DNA of 47,717 nucleotides, from the NCBI GenBank assembly GCA_016291375.1, contig JAEEXE010000023.1, positions 1-47,717 of the forward strand, in the 5' to 3' direction. This document shows, piece by piece, positions 33,310 to 41,467 of the stretch. The position numbers and the translations under genes are program-made. The notes beneath the pieces are model-generated. The model saw only the letters and a program-made list of their open reading frames with translations. It ran no database searches and was not told where the DNA came from. Every line of letters begins with the position of its first letter. Within the stretch, counting starts at the first letter, position 1. The DNA comes from Butyrivibrio sp. (GTDB taxonomy: Bacteria > Bacillota > Clostridia > Lachnospirales > Lachnospiraceae).

Positions 33310-34677
33310 ATGAGTAATGAACAGCAGATGGCAAGAGAGCAGATACTTGAACTTGTAAAGGACTACTATGAGCGCTTTCTTAAGACTGATAAGGATAAGT
33401 TTAGTGAGGGAGACAGGATTCCCTATTCAGGAAGAGTTTTTGATGAGAAAGAGGTTATGAACCTTGTTGACTCATCTCTTGATTTCTGGCTTACAGCCGG
33501 AAGATATACAGATGAATTTGAGGACAGATTTGCAAAGCTTTTAAATGTTAAGTTCGCAAGTCTTGTAAACAGCGGATCATCTGCCAATCTTATAGCCTTC
33601 ATGGCACTTACTGCAACTGAGCTTGGTGAGCGCAGGGTTAAGAGAGGCGATGAAGTTATTACTGTAGCCTGCGGATTCCCCACCACTATCGCTCCTATCA
33701 TGCAATACGGCGCGATTCCTGTGTTTGTGGATGTGACTGTTCCTCAGTACAACATCAATGTAGATATGCTTGAGAAAGCTCTTTCACCTAAGACTAAGGC
33801 TGTAATGATCGCACATACACTTGGTAATCCTTTTGATCTTAAGGCAGTTAAGGAGTTCTGCGATAAGCATGAGCTCTGGCTTGTAGAGGATAATTGCGAT
33901 GCTCTCGGCTCTGAATATACGATAGACGGCGAGACAAGATTTACAGGAACCTGGGGAGATATCGGAACTTCCAGTTTCTATCCTCCTCACCACATCACTA
34001 TGGGAGAGGGCGGCTGTGTATATACCAACAACCCGCTTCTTCACAGACTTATCAGGAGCTACCGTGACTGGGGAAGAGATTGTATCTGTCCTCCCGGAAA
34101 AGATAATTTCTGCGGCCATAGATTTGATGGCCAGTTTGGTCAGCTTCCAAAGGGCTATGATCATAAATATGTTTACAGCCATCTTGGCTACAACTTAAAG
34201 GCTACAGATATGCAGGCTGCTGTAGGTTGTGCTCAGCTGGATAAGATGGTTCCTTTTGCAAATGCCAGAAGAAACAACTGGAAGAAGCTCCATGACGGGC
34301 TTTCAGAGCTTAGTAATGTTTTGACTCTTCCTGAACCTGCACAGAACAGCAATCCTTCATGGTTTGGATTTATTATGATAGTAAAAGAGGGAGCTAAGGA
34401 CGGCAAGGGTAATCCTCTTACAAGAAATGCTATTACCAAGGCTCTTGAGGATAACAATATCCAGACAAGACTTCTCTTTAGCGGTAATGTTACAAAACAT
34501 CCTTGCTTTAACGAGTTTAAGTGCGGAGATGGTGAGGACTGCGACTACAGAGTTGTGGGAGATCTTACAGTTACTGATTCTGTTATGAACAACGCATTCT
34601 GGATCGGAGTATATCCGGGACTTTCAGATGCCAAGATTGATTTCATGATCAAAGTTATCAAGGACGTATGCTTATGA
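33310..34677 (+). CDS. rfbH: CDP-4-keto-6-deoxyglucose 3-dehydrase (RfbH/E1)
   Basis: A 455-residue member of the DegT/DnrJ/EryC1 fold. The PLP Lys of aminotransferases is replaced by His (SFYPPHHIT, H227), the hallmark of PMP-dependent E1 dehydrases. Four Cys are spaced C196-x61-C258-x1-C260-x7-C268, close to the C-x57-C-x-C-x7-C motif that holds the [2Fe-2S] cluster of E1. It removes the C3 hydroxyl of CDP-4-keto-6-deoxyglucose. An E3-type reductase (RfbI) partner is not seen here. It is preceded by CTAGGAG and overlaps the next gene. Confidence 0.93.
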   Translation: MSNEQQMAREQILELVKDYYERFLKTDKDKFSEGDRIPYSGRVFDEKEVMNLVDSSLDFWLTAGRYTDEFEDRFAKLLNVKFASLVNSGSSANLIAFMALTATELGERRVKRGDEVITVACGFPTTIAPIMQYGAIPVFVDVTVPQYNINVDMLEKALSPKTKAVMIAHTLGNPFDLKAVKEFCDKHELWLVEDNCDALGSEYTIDGETRFTGTWGDIGTSSFYPPHHITMGEGGCVYTNNPLLHRLIRSYRDWGRDCICPPGKDNFCGHRFDGQFGQLPKGYDHKYVYSHLGYNLKATDMQAAVGCAQLDKMVPFANARRNNWKKLHDGLSELSNVLTLPEPAQNSNPSWFGFIMIVKEGAKDGKGNPLTRNAITKALEDNNIQTRLLFSGNVTKHPCFNEFKCGDGEDCDYRVVGDLTVTDSVMNNAFWIGVYPGLSDAKIDFMIKVIKDVCL

Positions 34678-35621
34678 GCACAGGGCGTAAGATAGCCATT
34701 GTCACGGGAGCTTTCGGATTTGCCGGAGCCGGTGTGACGGAGAATCTCCTTTCAAAGGGATACAGGGTCTACGCGGTATGCAGAGAGGGCTCTGTACATA
34801 ATGACAGATTTGAGGAATCTTCTTTTCTTAAGAAGATTCTTCTTAATATGGATGAATACGACAGGATACATGAGTATGTGGAGGCAGATGATATCAAAGG
34901 CGCCGATCATATACTTTTTTTCCATTTATCCTGGGGCGGAGGAAGAGACGACTTTGAGACGCAGTATGCCAATGTTGAGGCGTCATTAAAGGCTATGGAT
35001 TCTGCGGCGGCAATAGCACGTATGGAAGAAAGAAATACCGCATATAGCAAGGTGCGTTTCATAGGCATCGGTTCTCAGGCAGAATACGGCGTGTGCCAAA
35101 GCGTTATTACCGAAGATACACCGCTTGTTCCTTTTACAGCCTATGGAAGCTGCAAGGCAGCAGCGTATCATCTGCTTAAGAGTAAAGCAAGGATCCTTGG
35201 AATCGACTTTGTATGGGGCAGGATATTCAGCCTTATAGGTAAGTATGAACCCTCCGGACGCATGCTTCCCGATCTGTGCCACAAGCTTCTTGCGGGGCAG
35301 GAGATAAACTTAAGCTCCTGCGAGCAGTACTGGGATTATCTTGATGCTTCTGATGCGGCTGAGGCGATAGTTCTTTTGGGTGAAAAGGGTAAGAACGGCG
35401 AGAGCTATAACATAGCAAGCGGCGATTATCGCAGGCTTTCTGAATTTGTTGAGAGCGCAGCAAAGGTTCTTTCTGCAGATAAGAATCTTATTCATTATGG
35501 CGCCAAGGCTGATCCTTTTGTGAGCTTAAAACCTTCTGTAGATAAGCTTAAAAGAGATACGGGTTTTGTTCCCAAGATCTCTTTTGAAAAAAGTTTAAGA
35601 AATAGCTTTATTGACATATGA
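34674..35621 (+). CDS. NAD-dependent epimerase/reductase, probable CDP-3,6-dideoxyhexose synthase
   Basis: A 315-residue extended short-chain dehydrogenase with an NAD motif (GAFGFAGAG near residue 10) and the catalytic Y-x3-K in AYGSCKAAAYH near residue 160. Start ATG 34674 overlaps the rfbH stop as ATGA, with AAGGA 9 bases upstream; an earlier in-frame ATG at 34668 is less likely. After RfbG and RfbH, the expected enzyme is a 4-ketoreductase giving CDP-paratose or CDP-abequose (RfbS/RfbJ type), and position and fold fit that. The stereochemistry cannot be predicted. Confidence 0.8.
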   Translation: MSTGRKIAIVTGAFGFAGAGVTENLLSKGYRVYAVCREGSVHNDRFEESSFLKKILLNMDEYDRIHEYVEADDIKGADHILFFHLSWGGGRDDFETQYANVEASLKAMDSAAAIARMEERNTAYSKVRFIGIGSQAEYGVCQSVITEDTPLVPFTAYGSCKAAAYHLLKSKARILGIDFVWGRIFSLIGKYEPSGRMLPDLCHKLLAGQEINLSSCEQYWDYLDASDAAEAIVLLGEKGKNGESYNIASGDYRRLSEFVESAAKVLSADKNLIHYGAKADPFVSLKPSVDKLKRDTGFVPKISFEKSLRNSFIDI

Positions 35622-35731
35622 CAATACAAAAGATACCATTAAGATAGCGGAGATTTCTTGTGTTTAAGCACATTTAAACGCGAGAACCGGCAATGTAACT
35701 ATATTGAGTTTGAGATTATGGATGAGTATTT

Positions 35732-36901
35732 ATGATTGATATTACGTCTGTTTTTGCATCTAATATAGTTGGATTTATGCTGATGGTAGGTTTGCTTCTC
35801 AGTAAGGGGTGGAGACTTCAGACCAAGAATTCTGAGAGCGGTATTTTGCTTATCATGATTTTTGCGGTTATGGTCGGATGTGTGTTTGATCCAATCGCAT
35901 CTTTTTTGGATGGTCAGCCCGGCTCACTTGCTCGTATGGGAGTATATGTCAGCAACACCATTCTGTTTTTTCTGAATATAATCATAGGACCCGGATATAT
36001 TACACTTATTGAGAGACATATCAATGAGACGCAGTCTGACTTTAACAGAGGTCTTATCAATATTGTTTGTGTGATAGAACTTCTGGTTCTTATTATCAAT
36101 ATTTTTTACCCGGTTGTTTTCGGAGTTAATGAGAATAATTCATATTACCGCTTAGGGCTTTACTGGCTCTATATTGGAGTGGAGCTCTTTTTCCTGGGAT
36201 ATGGACTTGTTGTTTATATTTTTGCCAGGATAAGGGGGAGATTTCTTAAGTTCTTTCCCGCATGGCAGTTTCTGGTTCCTATTGTTGTTGGAATGATCGT
36301 GCAGTCGCTTGTTTACGGGATTTCTCTGATATGGCCTTGCGTGGGAGTGGCTTTCTGTGAGATTGCCATCTGCCTTCAGAATGAGAGCATCTATCTGGAT
36401 AAACTTACAGGTGCCTATAACAGGTTTTATCTTGATGAGTTCATAAATATGGCAAGGAGGCGCGGCGGCGAGTACGCGGCGCTTATGCTTGATATGAACG
36501 GTTTTAAGAAGATAAACGACAATTTCTCACACTCAGAGGGTGATAACGCGCTTATAGCAGTAGCCAATATATTAAGAGGCGTTACCGGCAACAAGGGCGT
36601 TGTTATCAGGTTTGCCGGGGATGAGTTTATAATCGTACTTGATATGGTCAGCCAGGAAGCGGTAACAGCCTGTAAATATAAGATTTCTGAAGCGATAGAT
36701 CACTATAATGATATATCCGGCAAGCCATATAAGCTCTCAGCAGCTATAGGCGGTACCGTTTTTGATTTTGATGACGATAAAGCTAATTTCATGAGTGATA
36801 TTGATAAGCTCATGTATAAGGATAAATCAGAGTATTACAAGACACATGACAGGAGAAAGACTGGAATAACGGGGGATAACAATGTACGAGAAGCTGACTA
36901 A
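35732..36901 (+). CDS. Membrane diguanylate cyclase with AGDEF active site
   Basis: A 389-residue protein. Seven or so hydrophobic segments (residues 5-215, similar to a 7TM-type sensor) precede a GGDEF domain. Its motif is RFAGDEFII, with Ala in the first Gly position, which still occurs in active cyclases. Other domain residues are present (LMLDMNGFKKINDNFSHSEGD). No RxxD inhibitory site is visible. It overlaps the following glycosyltransferase by 20 bases and lies in the glycan operon, suggesting that cyclic di-GMP signalling is coordinated with surface glycan production. Confidence 0.9.
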   Translation: MIDITSVFASNIVGFMLMVGLLLSKGWRLQTKNSESGILLIMIFAVMVGCVFDPIASFLDGQPGSLARMGVYVSNTILFFLNIIIGPGYITLIERHINETQSDFNRGLINIVCVIELLVLIINIFYPVVFGVNENNSYYRLGLYWLYIGVELFFLGYGLVVYIFARIRGRFLKFFPAWQFLVPIVVGMIVQSLVYGISLIWPCVGVAFCEIAICLQNESIYLDKLTGAYNRFYLDEFINMARRRGGEYAALMLDMNGFKKINDNFSHSEGDNALIAVANILRGVTGNKGVVIRFAGDEFIIVLDMVSQEAVTACKYKISEAIDHYNDISGKPYKLSAAIGGTVFDFDDDKANFMSDIDKLMYKDKSEYYKTHDRRKTGITGDNNVREAD

Positions 36902-38546
36902 TCTTATCGGGGAAGGTGATTACAGAGAGGCTCTTTATGAGCTTCAGGATGAATATCTGCATATTGATGAGAAAAATAATATAGATGCGGCAAAGCTGTG
37001 CGTGTTGGAGGCTTCGATATGGGAGGCTCTGGGTGATGACACGGCTGAATTTGATGCCTTAGCTCGTGGAATTGCCTATGATGGCTCGAACTACGAGCTT
37101 TTTTACATGCTTGGACTATACTACAAGGATATCAATGTTAACAAGGCGTATCTGTGCATGGAGAGAGCTCTTTTCTACTGCGATAATACAGAGGACAGGA
37201 GGGTTATAGAGGATTCTTTTGACGAAATAATCAATTCTCCGGGATTTAGAGTGCGCAATACCAGCATTATGATCCTGTCCTACAACGACCTTGAGCTTCT
37301 GAAAAAATGTATCGAGTCGATCGAGAAGTATGTTCCAAAGAGTAGCTGCGAGATAGTTGTTGTGGACAACGCCTCTACTGAGGAGGGTGTTGTTGAGTAT
37401 CTCAGGGATAAAAAAGATAATTCGGATTTTGATATAAAGGTCATCGCCTGCGATGAAAACCTTGGTTTCCCCAAGGGGTGCAATCTCGGTACCAAATACT
37501 GCAACAAGGAAAATGATATCTTTTATCTGAATAACGATGCATGTCTTACCAGAAATGCTCTTTTCTTCCTAAGGATGGGGCTTTACGATAACAGGGACGT
37601 TGGCGCTGTGGGACCTCTTTCCAACAGTGCTTCTCTTCAAGAGCTTCCTCCTTCCGAATTCTACAAATACGCGGGAAAAGAAGTTAAGGATATGTGGCAC
37701 AGAGAGCTTGGCTTTGAGAAGAGCTATGAGATTTTTAAAGCCTATGCTCACGATCATTCATATCCAATGAGAAATGCATATATTAAGAGATTCAGACTTA
37801 CGGGCTTTGCTCTTCTTGTATCCTGTCAGGCGATCAATGAAGTTGCCAAGGATCTGAAGGTGTTTGATGAAGTCTTTTCACCCGGATATTTTGAGGACGA
37901 CGATCTTGGAATCAGGCTTGCCAGAGCAGGCTTTGCGCAGCTTGTATGCAAGAATGCTTTTGTCTATCATAACGGAGGATCCGGCTTTGAGGGGCAAGAG
38001 GATGCCCTTGAACGTGGAAGAGAGAAATTTAAGGAGAAATGGGGCTTTGACATCTGGGGCTATTCGCTTCCCTGGTTTGAAGTGGCTGACGAAGTCATCG
38101 CCATGGTAAAAGAAAAGAAGGGAAGTCTTAGAGTTGTTGATTTCACCTGCGGTTTCGGATCCACGGCTTCGTACATAAAGAGTAGCTGTCCGGAGACTTT
38201 TATAGCCGGAGTGTGCAGAAATTCTTTTGAAGCCGGTATTTCCAAGAGGCTTGCAGATGATGTTGCCTGGGGAGATACCAATGCCATGAAACTTCCTTGG
38301 AGCGACAGGTCTTTTGACGTGGTAATAGCACCCAAGGGCGAAGTTAGCATGGGACAGGTTATGAGATACCTTAAGCCTGACGGTGTGTGGCTTGGAGCGG
38401 GAGATGATTCTCAATCAGAGGGAGAGCGCGACATTATCAATGTCAATGCTTCCGGCTTTGATTCTGAGCTTAGAGAAACCGATGAGGTTGTCAAGAATCT
38501 GCTTAACTCTTCTTCCGACGAGCAAAATGAGAGCGGAGAAACATAA
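36882..38546 (+). CDS. TPR-GT2-methyltransferase-like fusion protein
   Basis: A 554-residue three-part protein. Residues 1-120 are helical repeats. Residues about 126-400 form a GT2 domain of the rhamnosyl/GlcNAc-transferase type (NTSIMILSYNDLELLKKCIESI, then IVVVDNASTEEGV, FYLNNDACL and YFEDDDLGIRLA). Residues about 410-540 resemble an S-adenosylmethionine methyltransferase fold (LRVVDFTCGFGSTASYI, then SDRSFDVVIAPKG), but motifs are weak. The start ATG 36882 has GGGGGA upstream and lies inside the cyclase gene. It could transfer and modify a sugar on one chain. The acceptor is unknown. Confidence 0.8.
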   Translation: MYEKLTNLIGEGDYREALYELQDEYLHIDEKNNIDAAKLCVLEASIWEALGDDTAEFDALARGIAYDGSNYELFYMLGLYYKDINVNKAYLCMERALFYCDNTEDRRVIEDSFDEIINSPGFRVRNTSIMILSYNDLELLKKCIESIEKYVPKSSCEIVVVDNASTEEGVVEYLRDKKDNSDFDIKVIACDENLGFPKGCNLGTKYCNKENDIFYLNNDACLTRNALFFLRMGLYDNRDVGAVGPLSNSASLQELPPSEFYKYAGKEVKDMWHRELGFEKSYEIFKAYAHDHSYPMRNAYIKRFRLTGFALLVSCQAINEVAKDLKVFDEVFSPGYFEDDDLGIRLARAGFAQLVCKNAFVYHNGGSGFEGQEDALERGREKFKEKWGFDIWGYSLPWFEVADEVIAMVKEKKGSLRVVDFTCGFGSTASYIKSSCPETFIAGVCRNSFEAGISKRLADDVAWGDTNAMKLPWSDRSFDVVIAPKGEVSMGQVMRYLKPDGVWLGAGDDSQSEGERDIINVNASGFDSELRETDEVVKNLLNSSSDEQNESGET

Positions 38547-38591
38547 AAAAGGACAAGCCGCTAAAAAGTGTGGATTGATGGGAGATACTGC

Positions 38592-39329
38592 ATGAATTGT
38601 CCTAATTGTAATCGGGAGTTCCCGGATAAGATGAACCTCAAGATCAAGTTCTGCCCCATGTGCGGCAGCAGGCTCTTTGAGGATGGAAAAGAATATGTGA
38701 TACAGATAGAATGCGTTGGCCAGAGGTCCATGGGTGATCCTAATATGATGGTTTTCCTGGATGATAGGGAACTCTATGAGGTCAGGCCCGGAGAGAGCAT
38801 CTGCTTTGCGACAAAAGCGGGATTTCATGCGCTCAGGTTCAGGCAGAAGGTCAGAAATAAGACTATCACACTTCTTGTCAATTCAAGCTATGCCATAAAG
38901 GCTTATTTTAACTCACTTTCCGGTCTTATCGAGACGGGAGTTACCAAATATGTGGATAACGGCGCGGAGTTTAGAATTAATACCATGAGTCTGACAGAGC
39001 CTGTTATGGTTATGGAAAATGACAGGAAGGGCTTTGATACTCTTCTTGGAAATGATGATCCTGACTACGAATTCAGAGTTACAAGTGGATTTAAAGAGGG
39101 GGTTCTGTCCATCTACGATGAGAGATGTGAGTTTACCGCCGATACCAGTATGATAAAAGAGATCGTGTACTACAAGAATGTTGTGGGCATTAAGAAGAAA
39201 ATGGGCGCAATTGACGTTCAATGCGATGGAAATGTCCATAAAGTATATAGTATTCCGAAAGATAGCTACAATGAGGTCTTGGCATTTTTGTCCAATAGGA
39301 TAAAAGAAGTAAAGAACTCGACAGAATGA
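38592..39329 (+). CDS. Zinc-ribbon protein with PH-like C-terminal domain
   Basis: A 245-residue protein that begins with a zinc ribbon (C-P-N-C at residues 2-5 and C-P-M-C near 23-26). A beta-rich middle follows (VQIECVGQRSMG, FLDDRELYEVRPGES, HALRFRQKV). The C-terminal 80 residues resemble a bacterial PH/GRAM-like fold (GVLSIYDERCEFTADT, then VVGIKKKMGAIDVQCDG). ATG 38592 is preferred for GGGAG 8 bases upstream. It is the last gene of the glycan/cyclase operon, 45 bases after the fusion gene, and a terminator follows. The function is unknown. Confidence 0.6.
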   Translation: MNCPNCNREFPDKMNLKIKFCPMCGSRLFEDGKEYVIQIECVGQRSMGDPNMMVFLDDRELYEVRPGESICFATKAGFHALRFRQKVRNKTITLLVNSSYAIKAYFNSLSGLIETGVTKYVDNGAEFRINTMSLTEPVMVMENDRKGFDTLLGNDDPDYEFRVTSGFKEGVLSIYDERCEFTADTSMIKEIVYYKNVVGIKKKMGAIDVQCDGNVHKVYSIPKDSYNEVLAFLSNRIKEVKNSTE

Positions 39330-39373
39330 AAGAATATACGGAAATACTAAAAAGCATACATTAATTTATGATA

Positions 39374-39401
39374 AACAGCACTTTTGTGCTGTTTGTTTTT
39401 T
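39374..39401 (+). terminator. Intrinsic terminator ending the glycan operon
   Basis: AACAGCAC-TTTT-GTGCTGTT is a perfect 8-bp stem with a 4-base loop followed by GTTTTTT. Confidence 0.9.
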
Positions 39402-39697
39402 CGTCTATTGTGTGGAAAATTGCCGCATGCGTGTGCGTCTGATGTTGGAAGCGTTAACGTTAAAAAGTCTTCATTATAACTGTGAGTTGTGAAAAATGTG
39501 TGAACACTTTAGCAAATTATTGTATCTTGCTGGATTTTCGTTAAAATGCCAAAAATGAGTGGGCAATCTTAATGAATTTTTATGTGAAAATTCCCACAAA
39601 AAGTGAATGACGAAATTACGTCAATGTGGTAGACTTGTCTTTGCAAAAGAAAAGACATTCACATGTGAATAAAAATATATCAGGAGGTTTTTTTAAT
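39402..39697 (+). promoter_or_regulatory. Noncoding, AT-rich regulatory stretch upstream of the HTH gene
   Basis: No gene is seen in these 296 bases. They contain a perfect 14-bp palindrome ATTCACATGTGAAT (39657-39670) 28 bases before the start codon, and TGACG-AAATTA-CGTCA (39608-39623). GTGTGAACAC lies near 39500 and GTGAAAATTCCCAC near 39583. The recurring TGTGAA core suggests multiple sites for one regulator. No promoter hexamer pair could be fixed with confidence. Confidence 0.45.
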
Positions 39698-40033
39698 ATG
39701 ACTAAAGCTGAGATTTTAAAGAAAGAGATTTTACAGCAGTACAAGAGTGTCAGACAGTTTGCTATTGATATGTCTATCCCTTACAGCACTCTTGTTACCG
39801 CTTTAGATAGGGGAATCGAAGGAATGGCTTACGGCACAGTTATCAAGATGTGCGATCGTCTTAACCTTAACCCCGTTGATTTCTCAACACTTGAGCAGGG
39901 AACAGATCTTGGAAAGAAGATCGTAGAGAATCGTGTTATGCAGCAGTACGTTAAGCTCAACAAGGCCGGACGTAAGAAGATCCTCGATATGATGGGAGAT
40001 TTCTCACAGCTTGATAAGTATCAGGCTGACTGA
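39698..40033 (+). CDS. Small HTH (XRE-like) DNA-binding protein
   Basis: A 111-residue protein with an N-terminal helix-turn-helix (SVRQFAIDMSIPYSTLVTALDRG, residues 17-39) of the Cro/C1 class. A C-terminal helical part (NRVMQQYVKLNKAGRKKILDMM) could mediate dimerisation. ATG 39698 follows the very strong site CAGGAGG; an earlier in-frame start has none. Regularly spaced palindromes upstream suggest autoregulation. It stands alone between two terminators. Target genes are unknown. Confidence 0.8.
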   Translation: MTKAEILKKEILQQYKSVRQFAIDMSIPYSTLVTALDRGIEGMAYGTVIKMCDRLNLNPVDFSTLEQGTDLGKKIVENRVMQQYVKLNKAGRKKILDMMGDFSQLDKYQAD

Positions 40034-40075
40034 TATAGGTTCTCTGTGGCCACAGCATAATAAAGGTATTAAAAG

Positions 40076-40115
40076 CACCGCGGATTTGGTATAATGAAAT
40101 CCGCGGTGTTTTTGT
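40076..40115 (+). terminator. Intrinsic terminator after the HTH gene
   Basis: CACCGCGGATTT (40076-40087) pairs perfectly with AAATCCGCGGTG (40097-40108) over a 9-base loop, followed by TTTTT. Confidence 0.9.
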
Positions 40116-40176
40116 ATTAAGACATCGCATCTTGGATATGAATATGAAAATCTATATTTGATATGGAGGATAATAG

Positions 40177-41373
40177 ATGAAATACGATTATTTAGTTGTG
40201 GGAGCAGGCCTTTTCGGTGCTGTTTTTGCCCGTTACATGGCTGAGAACGGCAAGGATGTGCTCGTTATAGACAAAAGAGATAATATTGCCGGTAATATTT
40301 ATACAGAAGAGAAGATGGGCATCAATGTACATAAATACGGTGCACATATTTTTCACACATCAGATAAGGAAGTATGGGAATATGTGAACAGATTTGCCGA
40401 GTTCAATAATTACATCAACAGCCCTGTTGCTGTTTATAAGGATGAACTCTACAATCTTCCTTTTAACATGAATACTTTCAGCAAGATGTGGAATATTAAG
40501 ACTCCGGCTGAGGCTAAGGCTATTATTGATAAGCAGACCCAAGAGGAGAAAAAGAAGATCAATGAGAAGAAGGGAACGGATACCTTCACTGCAGATAATC
40601 TTGAGGAGCAGGCTCTTTCTCTTGCGGGTCGTGATATCTACGAAAAGCTTGTTAAGGGCTATACTGAGAAGCAGTGGGGCAGAGATTGCACAGAGCTTCC
40701 CGCGTTTATCATTAAGCGTCTTCCCATGAGATTTATCTACGACAACAACTATTTTAACGACAGATTCCAGGGCATTCCCATGGGTGGATATACCAAGATG
40801 GTTGAGAAGATATTGCTCCTTGTAGGAGATGAGACTGTAAGCGGCAGCATCACAGTTAAGACCGGAGTTGATTACTATGATTTTGTTAAGCTTGAGGGAA
40901 ATGTTCCTGCTGAGCCTTTTGAATCCGTAAACGGAGACTCTTTTGGTAAGATTCTTTTCACCGGAATGATCGATGAATTCTTTGGATATAAGCTCGGAAC
41001 TCTTGAGTACAGATCTCTTAGATTCGAGACTGAGGATCTTCCGGATGTTGACAATTATCAGGGTAATGCGGTTGTTAACTATACAGAGAGGGAGATTCCA
41101 TACACCAGGATCATTGAGCACAAGCATTTTGAGTACGGTCAGGGCAAGGGAACTATCATCACAAGAGAGTATCCTGCAGACTGGAAGCATGGTGATGAGC
41201 CTTATTATCCTATGAATGATGACAAGAACAATGAGCTTTACATGAAGTATACAGAACTTGCCAAGGAATTTCCCAATATCCTCTTTGGCGGAAGACTTGG
41301 TCAGTACAAGTATTACAATATGGATCAGGTTGTAAGGGCTGCGCTTGATATGTGCGCATCTCTTAAAGACTAA
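40177..41373 (+). CDS. glf: UDP-galactopyranose mutase
   Basis: A 398-residue flavoenzyme that converts UDP-galactopyranose to UDP-galactofuranose for surface glycans. The N-terminal FAD site is YLVVGAGLFGAVFA near residue 5. Family segments are NIAGNIYTEEKMGINVHKYGAHIFHT, the RYSEKQWGR-like GYTEKQWGRDC and the IPMGGYTKM, TEREIPYTRIIEHKHFE and FGGRLGQYKYYNMDQV regions near the C-terminus. The length is typical. The start is ATG 40177 behind TATGGAGG. It is monocistronic with its own terminator, and implies galactofuranose in the cell envelope glycans. Confidence 0.97.
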   Translation: MKYDYLVVGAGLFGAVFARYMAENGKDVLVIDKRDNIAGNIYTEEKMGINVHKYGAHIFHTSDKEVWEYVNRFAEFNNYINSPVAVYKDELYNLPFNMNTFSKMWNIKTPAEAKAIIDKQTQEEKKKINEKKGTDTFTADNLEEQALSLAGRDIYEKLVKGYTEKQWGRDCTELPAFIIKRLPMRFIYDNNYFNDRFQGIPMGGYTKMVEKILLLVGDETVSGSITVKTGVDYYDFVKLEGNVPAEPFESVNGDSFGKILFTGMIDEFFGYKLGTLEYRSLRFETEDLPDVDNYQGNAVVNYTEREIPYTRIIEHKHFEYGQGKGTIITREYPADWKHGDEPYYPMNDDKNNELYMKYTELAKEFPNILFGGRLGQYKYYNMDQVVRAALDMCASLKD

Positions 41374-41378
41374 ACACA

Positions 41379-41415
41379 AAGAAGCAGCACGCTGATGGAG
41401 CGTGCTGCTTCTTTT
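41379..41415. terminator. Intrinsic terminator after glf
   Basis: A perfect 15-bp stem (AAGAAGCAGCACGCT with AGCGTGCTGCTTCTT, loop GATGG) is followed by TTTT. It may also act for the convergent FliD-like gene. Confidence 0.9.
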
Positions 41416-41467
41416 CTATGAGATCAAGTCTCCTACCCGCGGATAGGTGACTTAAGGGTGCCTTATC

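Noticed and set aside
40088..40096. TATAAT-like -10 element in the loop of the terminator after the HTH gene
   Set aside because: It sits in the loop of a perfect terminator stem and no -35 element lies at the right distance.
40360..41379. Long open frame on the minus strand opposite glf (339 codons)
   Set aside because: It mirrors the codon pattern of the glf gene, has no ribosome binding site and encodes low-complexity Leu/Ile/Ser sequence; glf is unmistakable on the other strand.
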